From: Candidatus Syntrophopropionicum ammoniitolerans
GTDB taxonomy: Bacteria > Bacillota > Desulfotomaculia > Desulfotomaculales > Pelotomaculaceae
Direction: 5' to 3'
DNA length: 50,757 nucleotides
NCBI GenBank assembly: GCA_013201395.1
Contig: JABMJD010000012.1
Location: forward strand, 1 to 50,757
Within the stretch, counting starts at the first letter, position 1, and the number at the start of each line of letters is the position of its first letter. The notes below the pieces were generated by a model. It ran no database searches and was not told the DNA's origin. It worked only from the letters and a program-made list of their open reading frames with translations. A program made the position numbers and the translations under genes. Below, one piece after another: positions 16,908-26,319 of the stretch.

Positions 16908-17714
16908 CTATTTATCTAGATCGGAAAAGAACCACGCAAAACCGTTCTCATCAAAGGTTGCCTTTTCTTCCCGCAAATATTTTTCAGTTATGGTGTCAAA
17001 GCCGTTTTGGGCATAGAACTGATCGATAAATGTGTTTAACTGGTTCAAGAGTTCCTGGTTGCCTTTTTTTACCCCCACCCCCCAATACTCAACACCCTGA
17101 AAGGGGATGAAAACTGCCTTTGTAGTTTCTGGATTTTTTAAATTGTTCCTATAAATAGTTAGTTGATCATAAATAAAGGCATCAGCTTTCCCCTGCACAA
17201 CCTCCATCACGCAGGCGCTTTCATCTGGGAAAGGCACAATACTGGCCTTTTTTAAGGTTCTCTCGGCATAGATTTGCCCAGTAGAACCAGTCTTCACAGC
17301 AACATTTTTACCTTCCTGATCTAGGTCTTCTGCTTTATTGATATTTGTCTCGCTGTTTACTAATAGTGCCAGTAGGGACTTGGCGTACGGCTTGGAAAAA
17401 TCAATTTTTTTCTTTCGCTCCTCAGTTATTGTCATAGAGGAAATAACCGCATCAACCTTTCCTGCTTGTAACGCCGGGATTAACCCATCCCAACTGATGT
17501 TTTCAATTTTCACAGCTCGGTCGGCAAATTCGCCAAAGGCTCCGGCTAAATCAACACTAACTCCTGTTGGATTGCCATACTCATCCTTTGTTTCAAAAGG
17601 GGGATAGGCAAGTTCCATGCCAACAACAAGTTCATTTGTTTCTTTCTTGCCGCATCCAGATACAATTAAAACAGCAGCAATTAAGATGAATATTATGGGG
17701 ACAAGCCTTTTCAT
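16908..17714 (-). CDS. Polar amino-acid-binding lipoprotein (family 3 solute-binding)
   Basis: A 268-residue lipoprotein with a lipobox ending VSGCGKK. The family 3 core begins NELVVGMELAYPPFETKDE and includes GVSVDLAGAF, the DGLIPALQAGKVDAVISSMTI segment, KTGSTG and a terminal WGVGVKKGN. A strong AAGGAGGAAA lies before the ATG. It is the first gene of the operon with the permease and ATPase. Confidence 0.92.
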   Translation of the reverse strand: MKRLVPIIFILIAAVLIVSGCGKKETNELVVGMELAYPPFETKDEYGNPTGVSVDLAGAFGEFADRAVKIENISWDGLIPALQAGKVDAVISSMTITEERKKKIDFSKPYAKSLLALLVNSETNINKAEDLDQEGKNVAVKTGSTGQIYAERTLKKASIVPFPDESACVMEVVQGKADAFIYDQLTIYRNNLKNPETTKAVFIPFQGVEYWGVGVKKGNQELLNQLNTFIDQFYAQNGFDTITEKYLREEKATFDENGFAWFFSDLDK

Positions 17715-17874
17715 TTAATTATTTCCTCCTTGTATGTAGATAACTGGCCAATGATGTCAAACATGCTTATCTGGCGGCAAGGAAACCACCTATTTGTTAG
17801 TACCTCAAGGGTTCTACAAACAATTTCTATGTTGCTCACCTTAAAAAGGATGCAGTTGCAGAGGAGATACCTTT

Positions 17875-18555
17875 CTAGCAATAGGATTCTATTGCATTCA
17901 CAGGACATGCCTTTGAACAGCTACCACAAACATCACACTTATCTATATCAATTGCATAGCCGCTGTCAGTTTGATATACTGCTTTAAAATTAATTGATTG
18001 ACATATCTCTTCACATTTGCCGCACTTTGTACACAAATCCACGTTTATTTTTAACCCTTTAAACCGGTCAGGAAAATATCCAAAATTAAAGTGTTTCCTT
18101 ATAATCTTATGGTCACGGCTATGGCAGTCATAATCATAATTGTAATAATCCCCTTTGAAACGATAGATACAAAATGTAACAGTATCTGGATACTTGATAG
18201 TATCTTTTACCCCTAATCTAAAGATTGGCTTTATATCTGCCTTTTTCTGCAACACTGCAAAGGGTATTTCTTTTACGTCACCTGTTGCCTTGATGGTATA
18301 TCCGGGTTCAAAATTTGGCAATCCGTCTTCCCCTATCCTTACACGGGGAGAGGCCGACATGCCACAAATGGATATTTTCCTAGTTTCCATCAATTGCCTA
18401 TAAAATGGTTTTACTCTCATGGTTCTAAAATACAACCCTTCTTCATCCCAGGCAAACAAATGGGCGATCCTGGTCTCTGGATAGTCACCGTCGATTGTGG
18501 CGAATGTCAAACAACCGATCCGATCAAATGCTTTGTATATTTCTTCGATTACCAT
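17875..18555 (-). CDS. PNPOx-like flavin-binding domain fused to a 2x[4Fe-4S] ferredoxin
   Basis: A 226-residue redox protein. Residues about 1-125 resemble the pyridoxamine 5'-phosphate oxidase-like split barrel (CLTFATIDGDYPETRIAHLFAW, then RVKPFYRQLMETRKISICG), a flavin-binding fold. Two ferredoxin clusters follow: CTKCGKCEEIC near 175 and CDVCGSCSKACP near 210. The N-terminal domain could bind FMN or F420; electrons would pass between flavin and clusters. The ATG at 18555 follows AAGGAGATG. An inverted-repeat operator overlaps its promoter. The substrate is unknown. Confidence 0.82.
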   Translation of the reverse strand: MVIEEIYKAFDRIGCLTFATIDGDYPETRIAHLFAWDEEGLYFRTMRVKPFYRQLMETRKISICGMSASPRVRIGEDGLPNFEPGYTIKATGDVKEIPFAVLQKKADIKPIFRLGVKDTIKYPDTVTFCIYRFKGDYYNYDYDCHSRDHKIIRKHFNFGYFPDRFKGLKINVDLCTKCGKCEEICQSINFKAVYQTDSGYAIDIDKCDVCGSCSKACPVNAIESYC

Positions 18556-18598
18556 TGCCTACATCTCCTTATCCGCAATGTTGCTCTTTAAACATTAT

Positions 18599-18651
18599 AG
18601 TTAGGCATCGAACCATATTTGCATTGTAGTTCGATACCTAACTGTTGTCAA
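18599..18651 (-). promoter_or_regulatory. Promoter and 15-bp inverted-repeat operator of the PNPOx-ferredoxin gene
   Basis: AGTTAGGCATCGAAC (18599-18613) and GTTCGATACCTAACT (18629-18643) are inverted copies with one mismatch and a 15-base spacer. On the minus strand TTGACA (18651-18646), 17 bases and TACAAT (18628-18623) form the promoter; one arm fills the spacer and the other lies near +1. A MarR- or TetR-type repressor is likely; its gene is not adjacent. Confidence 0.78.
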
Positions 18652-18686
18652 GCCAATTAATAAAATGACAGTTTCTGATCACACAG

Positions 18687-19235
18687 CTATTTTATTAACG
18701 GTAAAAGCTCCCTAAACTCTGTGGTATTAGCCTTTTTTATCAAATCAAAGAACACCGTTTCGGTGTTGATCACCACAGCACCCATCAACGACATCAGGGT
18801 TATGCCGTTGGAATAATTCCCCTTTGTGCGTGAACACACAGCATCTCCCACCACAAAAACCTGATAGCCACCGGCCAGCAAATCCCTGACAGTTTGCAAA
18901 ACACAAACATGGGTTTCCATCCCGGTAACAATAATCTTGTTTTTCCCAAGCTGTTTTAGAACCCCAGCAACTTCTTTAGTGCAACCCGAAAATGTTGTTT
19001 TTTCAAATGTCAAGGCGTTGGGTATGTTTGAACTAATCTCTCGCACTGTCTTGCCCAGCCCTTTAGGATATTGTTCTGTCACCATAATCGGTATCCCTAA
19101 ATATGCGGCCGTACCAATCAAGGCGTTGCTTTTACTGATAACCTGTTCACGAAACTCCATTGCCGCCGCCAGGCGTTCCTGAATATCGATAATCATCAGC
19201 ACTGTTTCATCCCTGTTTAAAACAAATTTATCCAA
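18687..19235 (-). CDS. Isochorismatase-family cysteine hydrolase
   Basis: A 182-residue protein of the isochorismatase/nicotinamidase superfamily. The catalytic Asp is in VLMIIDIQERL, the Lys is in FEKTTFSGCT and the nucleophile Cys is in GMETHVCVLQTVRDL. I choose the TTG at 19235, behind GGGGGTG at suitable spacing; the GTG at 19244 sits directly on that site. Family members hydrolyse amides or vinyl ethers such as nicotinamide or isochorismate. This subgroup, close to YcaC-type proteins, has no clear substrate. Confidence 0.85.
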   Translation of the reverse strand: MDKFVLNRDETVLMIIDIQERLAAAMEFREQVISKSNALIGTAAYLGIPIMVTEQYPKGLGKTVREISSNIPNALTFEKTTFSGCTKEVAGVLKQLGKNKIIVTGMETHVCVLQTVRDLLAGGYQVFVVGDAVCSRTKGNYSNGITLMSLMGAVVINTETVFFDLIKKANTTEFRELLPLIK

Positions 19236-19279
19236 AACGCACACCCCCTGAGGTTTCTCTGGTTATTGCTAAGTTACTA

Positions 19280-19306
19280 TAAAAAGCCCGTAACTGCCGG
19301 GCTCTT
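19280..19306 (-). terminator. Intrinsic terminator after the TPR gene
   Basis: AGCCCG pairs with CGGGCT around a 7-base loop, then TTTTTAT on the minus strand. Confidence 0.75.
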
Positions 19307-19350
19307 TATATCCTACCATGAAAATACCTACTGTGATGAAGCAAGGATTG

Positions 19351-20187
19351 TTAGTTCCATTGATTGCCTATGAATTGGTTTAATTCTTCTGCTTTTTCAT
19401 AAGCCAGCCTGGCATCCTCATGCCGGCCCAGCCCAGCAAGTGCCTCAGCTTTGTTCATCCAGGCAGAGGGGTTTTCGGGATCCAAATCCATTGCTTTTTC
19501 ATAAACCTTTAATGCTTCATCATACTGGCCCATTTCACCCAATAAGACCCCCTTATTAATCCAGGCAGAAGGATCCTTGGGATTTAATTGCAATGCCTTT
19601 TCAAAATCCCGCATTGCTTCCTCACTTCTGCCCAGAGACCCCAGGGCAACACCCTTATTAAGCCAAATGGAAGGATCATTGGGGAAAATTTCTGCCGCCT
19701 TTTCATAGTACTGCACTGCTTCTTCTTGTCGACCTAATTCACTTAGTGCAATACCTTTGTTCGTTAATGCAAAGGGATCACAAGAGTCGTGCTCCAATGT
19801 TTTATCAAAAGCCTTTATTGCCTCTACAAAACGGCCCATCGAACCAAGGGCAACACCCTTGTTGAACCAGACATAATAGTCGTCAGGGTTAATTTCCAGG
19901 GCCTTATTGAAAGCCTTTATCGCCTCCTCATGTCTGCCTGCGGATCCCATTGCTACACCCTTGCTAAACCAGATAGTAGGGTCATTCTCTTTTTTCTGCA
20001 AAGCCTTATCAAATGCCAATACCGCTTCCTCGTGGCGATTTAGCTTACTTAATGCCAAACCCTTTTTCACCCAAACACCTGGGTCCTCCGGTTCCTTTTC
20101 TAGATCCTTTTCACATTCCAGCAGCAGTTTGTCATACGGGTTTAAGTTCCCACCTGCATCCATATCCATTTTGCTAGATTTGCCCAT
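19351..20187 (-). CDS. Tetratricopeptide repeat (TPR) protein
   Basis: A 278-residue protein made almost wholly of about seven 34-residue TPR units with the pattern W..KG.AL..LGR.EEA...FEKAL...P.DP. They run from about residue 38 to the C terminus. The repeats form a right-handed solenoid for protein-protein binding. There is no signal peptide, enzyme domain or membrane segment, so it is a cytoplasmic scaffold. The ATG at 20187 follows GAAGGAGAC. It lies just downstream of the Mrp operon on the same strand, but a functional link is not shown. Confidence 0.88.
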   Translation of the reverse strand: MGKSSKMDMDAGGNLNPYDKLLLECEKDLEKEPEDPGVWVKKGLALSKLNRHEEAVLAFDKALQKKENDPTIWFSKGVAMGSAGRHEEAIKAFNKALEINPDDYYVWFNKGVALGSMGRFVEAIKAFDKTLEHDSCDPFALTNKGIALSELGRQEEAVQYYEKAAEIFPNDPSIWLNKGVALGSLGRSEEAMRDFEKALQLNPKDPSAWINKGVLLGEMGQYDEALKVYEKAMDLDPENPSAWMNKAEALAGLGRHEDARLAYEKAEELNQFIGNQWN

Positions 20188-20229
20188 TGTTTTGTCTCCT
20201 TCGAAAAAAAATTTTGCCTTTCACATTGT

Positions 20230-20251
20230 TGATAATCATTTTAGTTTATCA
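20230..20251. promoter_or_regulatory. Weak inverted repeat upstream of the TPR gene
   Basis: TGATAA and TTATCA arms 10 bases apart lie about 43 bases before the TPR start. The site partly resembles a Fur box, but the match is incomplete. Confidence 0.2.
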
Positions 20252-20320
20252 TTTTACCTCCTGGCCGTAAACCTTCCTGCCGGTTACATGGCTGCCTAAT
20301 TATTGGTTTACCTTTTCTTA

Positions 20321-20710
20321 TTACTCCATAAGGCGCCCGGCAATGTTAGTATTCTTTTTTGTATCCTTTTCCAAAGCTTCTTTCAAATCATCCCTAACAC
20401 TCTCTTTGGCTAGTTCTACATGAGAATGATGGGCGGAACGGCAGATAAGGTGGGTAGAAACTGGTGAGGTCAGAAAAACGAAGAATATGCCAAGAAATAA
20501 TTTTATACTAAAATAACCCTCAAATAAGAAAAAGAGGAATGTACCCACAAGAACAAATAGCACACCCAGGGTAGAACTTTTGGCCAGTGCATGGGCACGA
20601 TTGTATACATCCGGCAGTCTTATAAAACCAATGGAACCCAGGAATCCAAAAATTGTCCCCATTAGAATAACCACCGCAATGCTTAATTCAATCGGGTTGC
20701 TTCCGTTCAA
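20321..20710 (-). CDS. mrpG: Mrp cation/proton antiporter subunit G
   Basis: A 129-residue membrane protein with three hydrophobic helices and the MrpG/PhaG core GSIGFIRLPDVYNRAHA. I choose the TTG at 20710 (LNGSNPIELS), with GAGGGG 8 bases upstream inside the end of mrpF; the earlier in-frame ATG at 20773 lies well within mrpF. The polar tail (about 30 residues) is longer than in most homologues. It is the last gene of the Mrp operon and helps assemble the antiporter complex. Confidence 0.88.
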   Translation of the reverse strand: MNGSNPIELSIAVVILMGTIFGFLGSIGFIRLPDVYNRAHALAKSSTLGVLFVLVGTFLFFLFEGYFSIKLFLGIFFVFLTSPVSTHLICRSAHHSHVELAKESVRDDLKEALEKDTKKNTNIAGRLME

Positions 20711-20972
20711 TAACCACACCCCTCTCAATAAATCTAGCAAATGCGATTGTACCAATGAATGAAAGAATGCCAATCAGCAATATCACCTCAAAAAAGGCAG
20801 TGCTTTTTAGGTATACGGAAAAAATAGCTACCCCGGCAATCAGGTAAATCCCCAAAGCGTCTAACGCCTGGACACGATCGGGTGCTGAAGGCCCTTTAAC
20901 CAACCGATAAATTGTAGCCAAGATTGAAAATATCAAAAGAACCAAAGATACAAACAATATCCCTTCGATCAT
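20688..20972 (-). CDS. mrpF: Mrp cation/proton antiporter subunit F
   Basis: A 94-residue protein with three transmembrane helices and the MrpF core YRLVKGPSAPDRVQALDALG. Its Asp is part of the ion path in this family. It overlaps mrpE by 4 bases and mrpG by about 20. Confidence 0.9.
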   Translation of the reverse strand: MIEGILFVSLVLLIFSILATIYRLVKGPSAPDRVQALDALGIYLIAGVAIFSVYLKSTAFFEVILLIGILSFIGTIAFARFIERGVVIERKQPD

Positions 20973-21448
20973 TGTCTTGTCACCCTCTTAATGGCTTTTT
21001 CAAATTTGGTTTTTGATCGCAAAACAGCATCGCTAAGTTCAGGTATATCCATAGCATGAATATACAACACCTTGTTATCCGGGGATACCTCAACCACCAC
21101 AGAACCAGGGGTTAATGTAATGAGGAGGGAAAGCATGGTTACCTCTGCATCTCCCTGCAAACTAGTTTCCAAGGCAAAAATCCCCGGCTTGATGTTGATT
21201 TTTGGTTTAACAGTTTTCCCTATAACTAAAATACTGGAAGTAAACAGCTCATAGATAAAAATTAAAATAAGTTGTACAATAGCGTGTATAGTAAATAAAT
21301 AATACTTTGTGGATATAAATCTATGAAAAACAAATAGGATAGCCAGGCCAAGCAAATAACCACTAAAAAAGCTAATGTAGCTCCAGTCATCCTGAAAAAA
21401 CATCCACAAAAACCCAATGAACAGGTTAATTAAAACCTGCACAGCCAT
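20969..21448 (-). CDS. mrpE: Mrp cation/proton antiporter subunit E
   Basis: A 159-residue protein of the MrpE/MnhE family: two N-terminal helices, then a cytoplasmic part with KPGIFALET, LLITLTPGSVVVEVS and LYIHAMDIP. The ATG at 21448 has CAGGTG 6 bases upstream; the GTG at 21457 overlaps that site. It sits between mrpD and mrpF as expected. Confidence 0.9.
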   Translation of the reverse strand: MAVQVLINLFIGFLWMFFQDDWSYISFFSGYLLGLAILFVFHRFISTKYYLFTIHAIVQLILIFIYELFTSSILVIGKTVKPKINIKPGIFALETSLQGDAEVTMLSLLITLTPGSVVVEVSPDNKVLYIHAMDIPELSDAVLRSKTKFEKAIKRVTRQ

Positions 21449-21473
21449 TAGAATCACCTGCCTATGTTAAAAA

Positions 21474-22961
21474 CTAGTAGCCACCACTTCCTAAAACAGC
21501 CCCTATATAGGCTTGTGGGTTAAGCAACCCTTCTACTGCTAAATCTACATAGCTATGAATTCCCTCCACACCTAGACCAAGGGCTATCGTCAAAACGGTT
21601 AGAAAGGCCATTGATGGCAATAATCCTTTTGCTGTTCCTTTTTCGTTATCTTTAGCCAGGTTCGTATAACCCCAAAATACACTCATAAAAATTTTCATAA
21701 TAGAATATAACACCAGCAGGCTCGTAAATAGACCAATTCCACCCAGCCAAAAATAACCTGCCTCAAAGGTTCCGGCGGTAATAAAAACCTTACCGGGAAA
21801 GCCGCTTAATGGGGGCACACCCGCCAGGGACAAGGCTGCAATAAAAAACATCCATCCTAATCGGGGATGCAGGTGAATCAGGCCACTCATATTTCTAAGC
21901 CTGCCGGTACCGGTCAGGTGAATAATCGTTCCACCCAGGAGAATAATAAGAGCCTTGATGATCATATCATGAAGCAGATAATACATAGAGCCCCTCATTC
22001 CCACCAGGGTAAAGGAGGCAAACCCCGCCAAAATGAATCCAATCCCCACCACCACGTTATAGGTAATAATTCTTTTTATATCCCAATAGGCCACAGCGCC
22101 CATGGCCCCTAAAACCATGGTCACACCGGCCAAAATCCCAATAAATTGGTGTGTAAACGCCGGTTCATGATAAAAGACAAGAGAAAACAGGCGGATAATG
22201 GCATAAATACCCACCTTAGTCAGCAAAGAAGCAAATATAGCTGCTATTGCAGTAGGAGCAGCACCATAGGAACCAGGCAACCAGAAAAAAAGAAACAAAC
22301 CCGCTTTTATACTGAACACGATTAAAAACAAAAGAGCAACGGCAGCTATCACCCCACCCTGCCCCACATCTGCCACCCTGACGGACAGATGAGCAAGATT
22401 TAAGGTCCCCATAAGGGAATAAAGATAAGCAATGGCCACAAGAAAAAGTGTAGAAGAAAGCATATTAATTAGGATATATTTAAAGGATTCCCTAAGCTGA
22501 ATTCTTGTGCCCCCAATGGAAATCAACACATAAGAGGCCACCAGCATGACCTCAAAACAAACAAACAGGTTGAAAATATCCCCAGTTAAAAAGGATCCAT
22601 TTACCCCGGCGATCAAGAAAAGACACAGGGAATAAAAGTAATGTCTTTCCCTATCCTTTTCAATGGAGGAAAAGGCATAACATAAACAACAAAAGGTAAC
22701 TACCGCCCCCACCAAAACCAACAAGACAGCAAACATATCCGCCACCAGGGTAATACCAAAAGGCGCCTGCCAGCCCCCCAGGTATAGGGTTTGTATTCCC
22801 CCCGTTTCAATTTGCTCCAGCAACAGTACGGATACAATCCCAATCAGGCCCAGGGTTAAAAGACTCAAGAACCGGTGCAGCCAAATATTATTTTTAAAGA
22901 TAACCATTATCATCCCGGAAATAACAGGCATGACAATGGGCAGTACAACCCAATTATTCAT
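21474..22961 (-). CDS. mrpD: Mrp cation/proton antiporter subunit D
   Basis: A 495-residue polytopic protein homologous to NuoM/NuoN proton-channel subunits. About 14 transmembrane helices are predicted. The conserved helix FNLFVCFEVMLVASYVLIS holds the key Glu, and Lys residues lie in SIKAGLFLFFWLPGSYGAAP and FASLLTKVGIYAI. It overlaps mrpC by 8 bases. Confidence 0.93.
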   Translation of the reverse strand: MNNWVVLPIVMPVISGMIMVIFKNNIWLHRFLSLLTLGLIGIVSVLLLEQIETGGIQTLYLGGWQAPFGITLVADMFAVLLVLVGAVVTFCCLCYAFSSIEKDRERHYFYSLCLFLIAGVNGSFLTGDIFNLFVCFEVMLVASYVLISIGGTRIQLRESFKYILINMLSSTLFLVAIAYLYSLMGTLNLAHLSVRVADVGQGGVIAAVALLFLIVFSIKAGLFLFFWLPGSYGAAPTAIAAIFASLLTKVGIYAIIRLFSLVFYHEPAFTHQFIGILAGVTMVLGAMGAVAYWDIKRIITYNVVVGIGFILAGFASFTLVGMRGSMYYLLHDMIIKALIILLGGTIIHLTGTGRLRNMSGLIHLHPRLGWMFFIAALSLAGVPPLSGFPGKVFITAGTFEAGYFWLGGIGLFTSLLVLYSIMKIFMSVFWGYTNLAKDNEKGTAKGLLPSMAFLTVLTIALGLGVEGIHSYVDLAVEGLLNPQAYIGAVLGSGGY

Positions 22962-23292
22962 CCGGATAACCCCTTAATTCCCCCACATCATCAGTGCCCA
23001 ACACCTTATAGGCACGGTAGCTCAACACCAAAAAAAGTGCCGTAGTTGCAAAGTTGATCACAATGGCTGTTAGTAAAAGGGCCTGGGGTAAAGCATCGGT
23101 AAAATTTAGCTCCTGTAGGCCCAGTAGCGGGGGTCCACCCTTTTTTAGCCCTCCCATTGTTAAAAGAAGCAAATTTGCCCCATGTCCGATAATAGATGTG
23201 CCCAAAATAATTCTTAAAAAAATTTTAGACAAAATCAGGTAGGTCCCAATGGCAAAGAGAATACCAACGACAATTGACATGCATGTTTCCAT
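22954..23292 (-). CDS. mrpC: Mrp cation/proton antiporter subunit C
   Basis: A 112-residue NuoK-like protein with three helices. The conserved GTSIIGHGANLLLLTMGG and DALPQALLLTAIVINFATTA segments are present. It starts directly next to the mrpB stop. Confidence 0.92.
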   Translation of the reverse strand: METCMSIVVGILFAIGTYLILSKIFLRIILGTSIIGHGANLLLLTMGGLKKGGPPLLGLQELNFTDALPQALLLTAIVINFATTALFLVLSYRAYKVLGTDDVGELRGYPDE

Positions 23293-23718
23293 CTAACGAT
23301 CATCACCTATGCTTGTTATAATAGTCAAGGATGTGCCGATAACAGCTAGTGCAACCCCGATGTCGAATAATACAGCACTGGCCACTTCTGTTTCCCCAAA
23401 AATAGGCAAATTAACATGGTCAAAGGCCTGACTGAGAAAGGGCTTCCCCATAATCATTCCGGCAACCCCAGTAAAAACTGAGGTTAACACCCCAATTCCA
23501 GCAATTATCTTAAAATCTATAGGGATGTTTTTTTTAATACTTTCAATATCATAAACAAGAAAAAGCAGGATAATAGCTGCAACAAAGGCCAGCCCGCCAA
23601 TAAACCCCCCACCGGGACGGTGGTGCCCTGAAATAAAAAGGCTTACAGAAAAGGTAAGGATAATCACTACCGCTGCCTTTGTAGCAGTCCGTAAAACAAC
23701 ATCATTTATTTGCTTCAT
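23293..23718 (-). CDS. mrpB: Mrp cation/proton antiporter subunit B
   Basis: A 141-residue membrane protein with four helices. The MrpB signature SGHHRPGGGFIGGL is intact. GGAGGAGAG lies before the ATG, which is inside the end of mrpA (17-base overlap). Confidence 0.93.
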   Translation of the reverse strand: MKQINDVVLRTATKAAVVIILTFSVSLFISGHHRPGGGFIGGLAFVAAIILLFLVYDIESIKKNIPIDFKIIAGIGVLTSVFTGVAGMIMGKPFLSQAFDHVNLPIFGETEVASAVLFDIGVALAVIGTSLTIITSIGDDR

Positions 23719-26110
23719 TCTCTCTCCTCCCTACCAGGTGAATCTTGATTAAGGCATAGACACCCAACCCGGCGATGGATAAAACCAAAATTTCCAGCAT
23801 GGTATCAAAGCCTCGGAAGTCAACAAGAATAGCATTGACAATATTTTTAGCACCAGCGAGCTCATAGGCGTTTTCGTAAAAGCCAGAAATTGTTTTAAAC
23901 AAGCTGTTCCCCCTGACAGACAAGGCTAACATGGTAGTAACCACACCCACTCCCACTGAAACCAGAACATTTACTGCTTTAAATTGGATGGTGCTGTTTT
24001 CCTTCTTCAGTTTTGGTAAATGGTAAAAACACAACAGAAATAATGCCGTTGTGATTGTCTCCACCACCAATTGGGTGAGAGCTAGGTCAGGCGCCCGGAA
24101 AAGGACAAACAAGAAAGCGATCAGCAATCCCAGGGCACCTACAGCAATAACGGCGGTTAGCCTGGATCTGGCTAGAAGAACGGTGAGGGCAGAACAAATC
24201 ATAGCAACCAGCAGTCCTAATTCATAAAAATTGATCGGGGCATCCCCGGACAAACTAAGGGATATACCACCAGATAAAAAAGCTGTACCACCAATCATGA
24301 GGACGACAAAGCCCAGGATATAAACCAGATAATCCCGTACAAAACCGGTCATGTACCTTCTTGTTATGGCCAGAGAGACAGCCTCCATTTTTTCTAGCAA
24401 AAATTCATATATGTTGTTTAAGGTTAACATCTTTGGATAATAGCGATAGATGCTATACAATCTTTCCAAAGTTTTATATAGAAACGCACCAGCAACTACG
24501 ACCCCAATCGTCATTAGAAATTCAACATTCAAACCATGCCAGGCGTTAATTTCAATCTGCTGCAAGGTTATTTTTGTTGGCAAAACTGCCTGCCAGGCAG
24601 GCTGTAACAAATATTTTGCCAGGGCGTTAGGGTAGAAAAAAATTATAATAACCAGCGCCGCCAGTATAAAGGGAGGTATCAATATGGCAATAGGAGTTAT
24701 GTGTGATTTTTTTAGTTTATAACCCTTTGGTCTCCCGCCAAATGTTCTTAAAAGGATGATCATGCAGTAGACAAAGGTAAATACACTGGCCACCCAGGCT
24801 ACCAATGCCAGTATGTTCCCCCAGGTTCCCATATGAAAAATAGACATCTTTGATGCATTTAGAACTGCTGTAAAGAACATCTCCTTACTTAAAAAACCGT
24901 TGAAAGGGGGCAGCCCGGCCATGGCAAAGCTTCCAATTAGGGCCGGGAGAAAAGACAAAGGCATCAGTTGAAGTAAACCGCCTAATTTTTTAATATCCCT
25001 CGTACCTGTTTCCAGGTCGATAATCCCTATGACCATAAACAAACAACCTTTAAAGGTAGCATGATTCACCAGGTGGAAAATGGCGGCAAAAACGGCTATA
25101 GCATATAGGACCCCTTCCCCCACCACATCAAAATATAGGGCTGCAGATCCTAGCCCCAATAGGCCCATAATTAAACCCAATTGACCAACAGTTGAATAAG
25201 CTAATAGAGCTTTTAAATCTGTTTGCCTTACCGCATTAATGGAACCGTATAGTAGGGTAAATAGACCCGTACCGGAAACCAGCCAAAACCATTCCGGTAC
25301 CCCGCCAAAAATGGTGGTACAACGGGCAACTAAATAGATACCTGCCTTAACCATAGTAGCAGAATGTAAATAGGCACTCACTGGGGTGGGAGCCTCCATG
25401 GCATCCGGCAACCAGGTACTAAAGGGAAATTGGGCCGATTTTGTAAAAGCCCCCAGGAGAACCAAAAGCATTGATGGAATGAATAATGGATGAGATTGGA
25501 TCATCCCGGCCTGGACTATCATTTCCCGAATGCTGTGGGTCCCCGTAATTAGCGAAAGCAGGATAAAACCAGACAGCATGGCCAAACCACCAAAAATAGT
25601 AATCAACAATGACTTCTGTGCCCCGGATCTCGATTTTTCCCGCTCAAACCAATAGGCAATCAGTAAAAAGGAGGTTATACTGGTAATTTCCCAAAATACA
25701 TATAAAACATAAATATTATCAGCAAAAACAAGTCCGAGCATAGAACCCATAAACAAAAGCAAATATATATAGAAGTTATGCAAGGCTTCTTTCTGCTTGG
25801 ATAGATAATAAATCGAATAAAAGGTAACAAGAAGTCCTATCCCCGCAATAATAAGACTGAATACAAGGGATAAACCATCTATATACGCAGTAAAATTAAT
25901 GTCATAAGAGGGAATCCAGGGCAGGGTAAAACTGATTATCTTACCTTTGGCAACAGGAGGAATATAGGTTAAAAGGTGGAGGAAAACTAGCAAAGGAACA
26001 ACGAGAACGAACCAGCCCGTATGAATTTTAGCGTTAAATTTCTTGTATAGAAGTGGAACTATAAGGGCATATGCAAACGGGATAGCATTAATCAAATAAA
26101 AACAATGCAT
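23702..26110 (-). CDS. mrpA: Mrp cation/proton antiporter subunit A
   Basis: An 802-residue NuoL-like subunit, the largest in the complex. The N-terminal two thirds form the proton-channel helices (LYVFWEITSITSFLLIAYWF with the key Glu, TKSAQFPFSTWLPDAMEAPTPVSAYLHSATMVKAG). The C-terminal part carries the MrpA-specific extension with RAPDLALTQLVVETITTALF and a final helix pair. GAAAGGAGGAGG precedes the ATG at 26110. It is the first gene of a complete seven-gene mrpA-G operon exporting Na+ or Li+ for protons, giving pH and salt tolerance. Confidence 0.94.
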   Translation of the reverse strand: MHCFYLINAIPFAYALIVPLLYKKFNAKIHTGWFVLVVPLLVFLHLLTYIPPVAKGKIISFTLPWIPSYDINFTAYIDGLSLVFSLIIAGIGLLVTFYSIYYLSKQKEALHNFYIYLLLFMGSMLGLVFADNIYVLYVFWEITSITSFLLIAYWFEREKSRSGAQKSLLITIFGGLAMLSGFILLSLITGTHSIREMIVQAGMIQSHPLFIPSMLLVLLGAFTKSAQFPFSTWLPDAMEAPTPVSAYLHSATMVKAGIYLVARCTTIFGGVPEWFWLVSGTGLFTLLYGSINAVRQTDLKALLAYSTVGQLGLIMGLLGLGSAALYFDVVGEGVLYAIAVFAAIFHLVNHATFKGCLFMVIGIIDLETGTRDIKKLGGLLQLMPLSFLPALIGSFAMAGLPPFNGFLSKEMFFTAVLNASKMSIFHMGTWGNILALVAWVASVFTFVYCMIILLRTFGGRPKGYKLKKSHITPIAILIPPFILAALVIIIFFYPNALAKYLLQPAWQAVLPTKITLQQIEINAWHGLNVEFLMTIGVVVAGAFLYKTLERLYSIYRYYPKMLTLNNIYEFLLEKMEAVSLAITRRYMTGFVRDYLVYILGFVVLMIGGTAFLSGGISLSLSGDAPINFYELGLLVAMICSALTVLLARSRLTAVIAVGALGLLIAFLFVLFRAPDLALTQLVVETITTALFLLCFYHLPKLKKENSTIQFKAVNVLVSVGVGVVTTMLALSVRGNSLFKTISGFYENAYELAGAKNIVNAILVDFRGFDTMLEILVLSIAGLGVYALIKIHLVGRRENEANK

Positions 26111-26270
26111 CTATCCTCCTCCTTTCAAAGAATTGCTACTAAATGGTCTACCTATTTTGCTCCGGATTAAACAATAACCTGCAATTATTTATAAATATTT
26201 CACAAAGGTTTTTAAGGGATTGACTGAAAATCACACATAAGTTAATATTCATACATAGTCCACATGCAAT

Positions 26271-26300
26271 TTGTGTCAAACCATCCATCTACAATATAAT
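26271..26300 (+). promoter_or_regulatory. Promoter of the KdpD-like USP-domain gene
   Basis: TTGTGT (26271-26276), 18 bases, TATAAT (26295-26300); the ATG at 26320 has GAGGTGAAGGG upstream. It is divergent from the Mrp operon, with about 210 bases between the two starts. Confidence 0.5.
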
Positions 26301-26319
26301 TCAGAGGTGAAGGGTAAAA

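Noticed and set aside
17715-17874. Possible T-box or riboswitch upstream of the amino-acid ABC operon
   Set aside because: I see no AGGGTGG antiterminator box or T-stem; only scattered short pairings.
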